Program-made: the position numbers and the translations under genes
Assembly: GCA_016206945.1 (NCBI GenBank)
Contig: JACQQP010000117.1
Span: 1 to 5,777, forward strand
Direction of reading: 5' to 3'
Source: Candidatus Omnitrophota bacterium
Lineage (GTDB): Bacteria; Omnitrophota; Omnitrophia; Omnitrophales; Danuiimicrobiaceae
Length of the DNA stretch: 5,777 bases
The notes under the pieces: generated by a model
Databases searched by the model: none
Seen by the model: only the letters and a program-made list of their open reading frames with translations
Told to the model about the DNA's origin: nothing
In this document: in pieces, positions 5,517 through 5,777 of the stretch
Layout of the letters: the number at the start of each line of letters is the position of its first letter
How positions within the stretch are numbered: position 1 is the first letter of the stretch

Positions 5517-5777
5517 ATGAAGAAACTCAAAACCGCTGTTATTGGTATAGGACATCTGGGAAAAGAACACGCCCGAATTTATCACCAAATTCCAGAGGTT
5601 GATTTAGTTGCCCTCTGCGACGTTGACCGCTCTAAAGCGGAACAAGCAAAGACTCTCGGCGCTCAGTTTATAACAGATTACCGCGAACTTTTCGGTAGGG
5701 TTGATATCGCAAGCATTGCTACGCCCACGGCTACTCATTTTCAAATCGCTCGAGATGTTCTAAACGCGGGCATCCAC
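5517..5777 (+). CDS. Gfo/Idh/MocA-family oxidoreductase, N-terminal part (runs off the window)
   Basis: The first 87 residues of an NAD(P)-dependent sugar or cyclitol dehydrogenase; the frame is open to the window edge. The N-terminus is a Rossmann fold with GIGHLG (10-15). Asp35 ends beta-strand 2 (VALCDVD), which usually favours NAD over NADP. DIASIATPTATHFQIARDVLNAGIH (63-87) is the family's conserved T-P...H...G.H segment. The catalytic EKP motif and the C-terminal alpha/beta domain lie outside. No Shine-Dalgarno precedes the ATG; a 16-bp palindrome occupies that place. It is transcribed away from the MsbA-like gene. That neighbour suggests a lipid A or surface-sugar role, for example a GnnA-type UDP-GlcNAc 3-dehydrogenase, but family members act on many substrates and the visible part cannot decide. 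Confidence 0.88.
   Translation, partial: MKKLKTAVIGIGHLGKEHARIYHQIPEVDLVALCDVDRSKAEQAKTLGAQFITDYRELFGRVDIASIATPTATHFQIARDVLNAGIH

Overview
This window is ordinary core-genome DNA from a Gram-negative bacterium. Its centre is the conserved translation and nucleotide operon rpsB-tsf-pyrH-frr on the minus strand. Upstream on the same strand lies a lipid A exporter-type ABC transporter (MsbA-like). A divergent Gfo/Idh/MocA-family dehydrogenase runs off the right edge. Two tRNA genes, Lys(UUU) and Glu(UUC), lie downstream of frr on the minus strand and end in a strong hairpin terminator at the left edge. An MsbA-like protein implies an outer membrane. The short one-repeat EF-Ts, the tRNAs without encoded CCA, and the intergenic spacers full of A/T-rich and 'ggatttt/gattgcggat' repeats remind me of uncultivated lineages such as Omnitrophota. 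That taxonomic guess is inference only.

Layout from right to left, in the minus-strand transcription direction. The MsbA-like gene (3586-5367) starts from a 149-bp divergent intergenic region that holds an inverted repeat, an extended -10 promoter for the plus-strand gene and a perfect 16-bp palindrome. A 160-bp gap follows, with a duplicated 10-bp sequence set directly upstream of an extended -10 promoter, then the rpsB leader. rpsB (3425-2538), tsf (2519-1911), pyrH (1887-1165) and frr (1149-574) follow with gaps of only 15-23 nt. A 272-bp gene-free spacer rich in inverted repeats comes next (302-573), then tRNA-Lys, a 102-bp A/T-rich spacer with an imperfect inverted repeat, tRNA-Glu and the terminator.

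Functionally, S2 is a small-subunit protein, EF-Ts recycles EF-Tu, UMP kinase makes UDP for RNA and for sugar nucleotides, and RRF splits post-termination ribosomes. No convincing terminator is seen between the rpsB promoter and position 50, so the tRNAs may be the tail of this operon. The MsbA-like protein and the dehydrogenase may both serve lipid A biosynthesis. The dehydrogenase could be a GnnA-type UDP-GlcNAc 3-dehydrogenase, but only its first 87 residues are visible. I found no CRISPR array, transposase, phage gene or obviously novel system. The most unusual material is in the non-coding spacers and the divergent control region.
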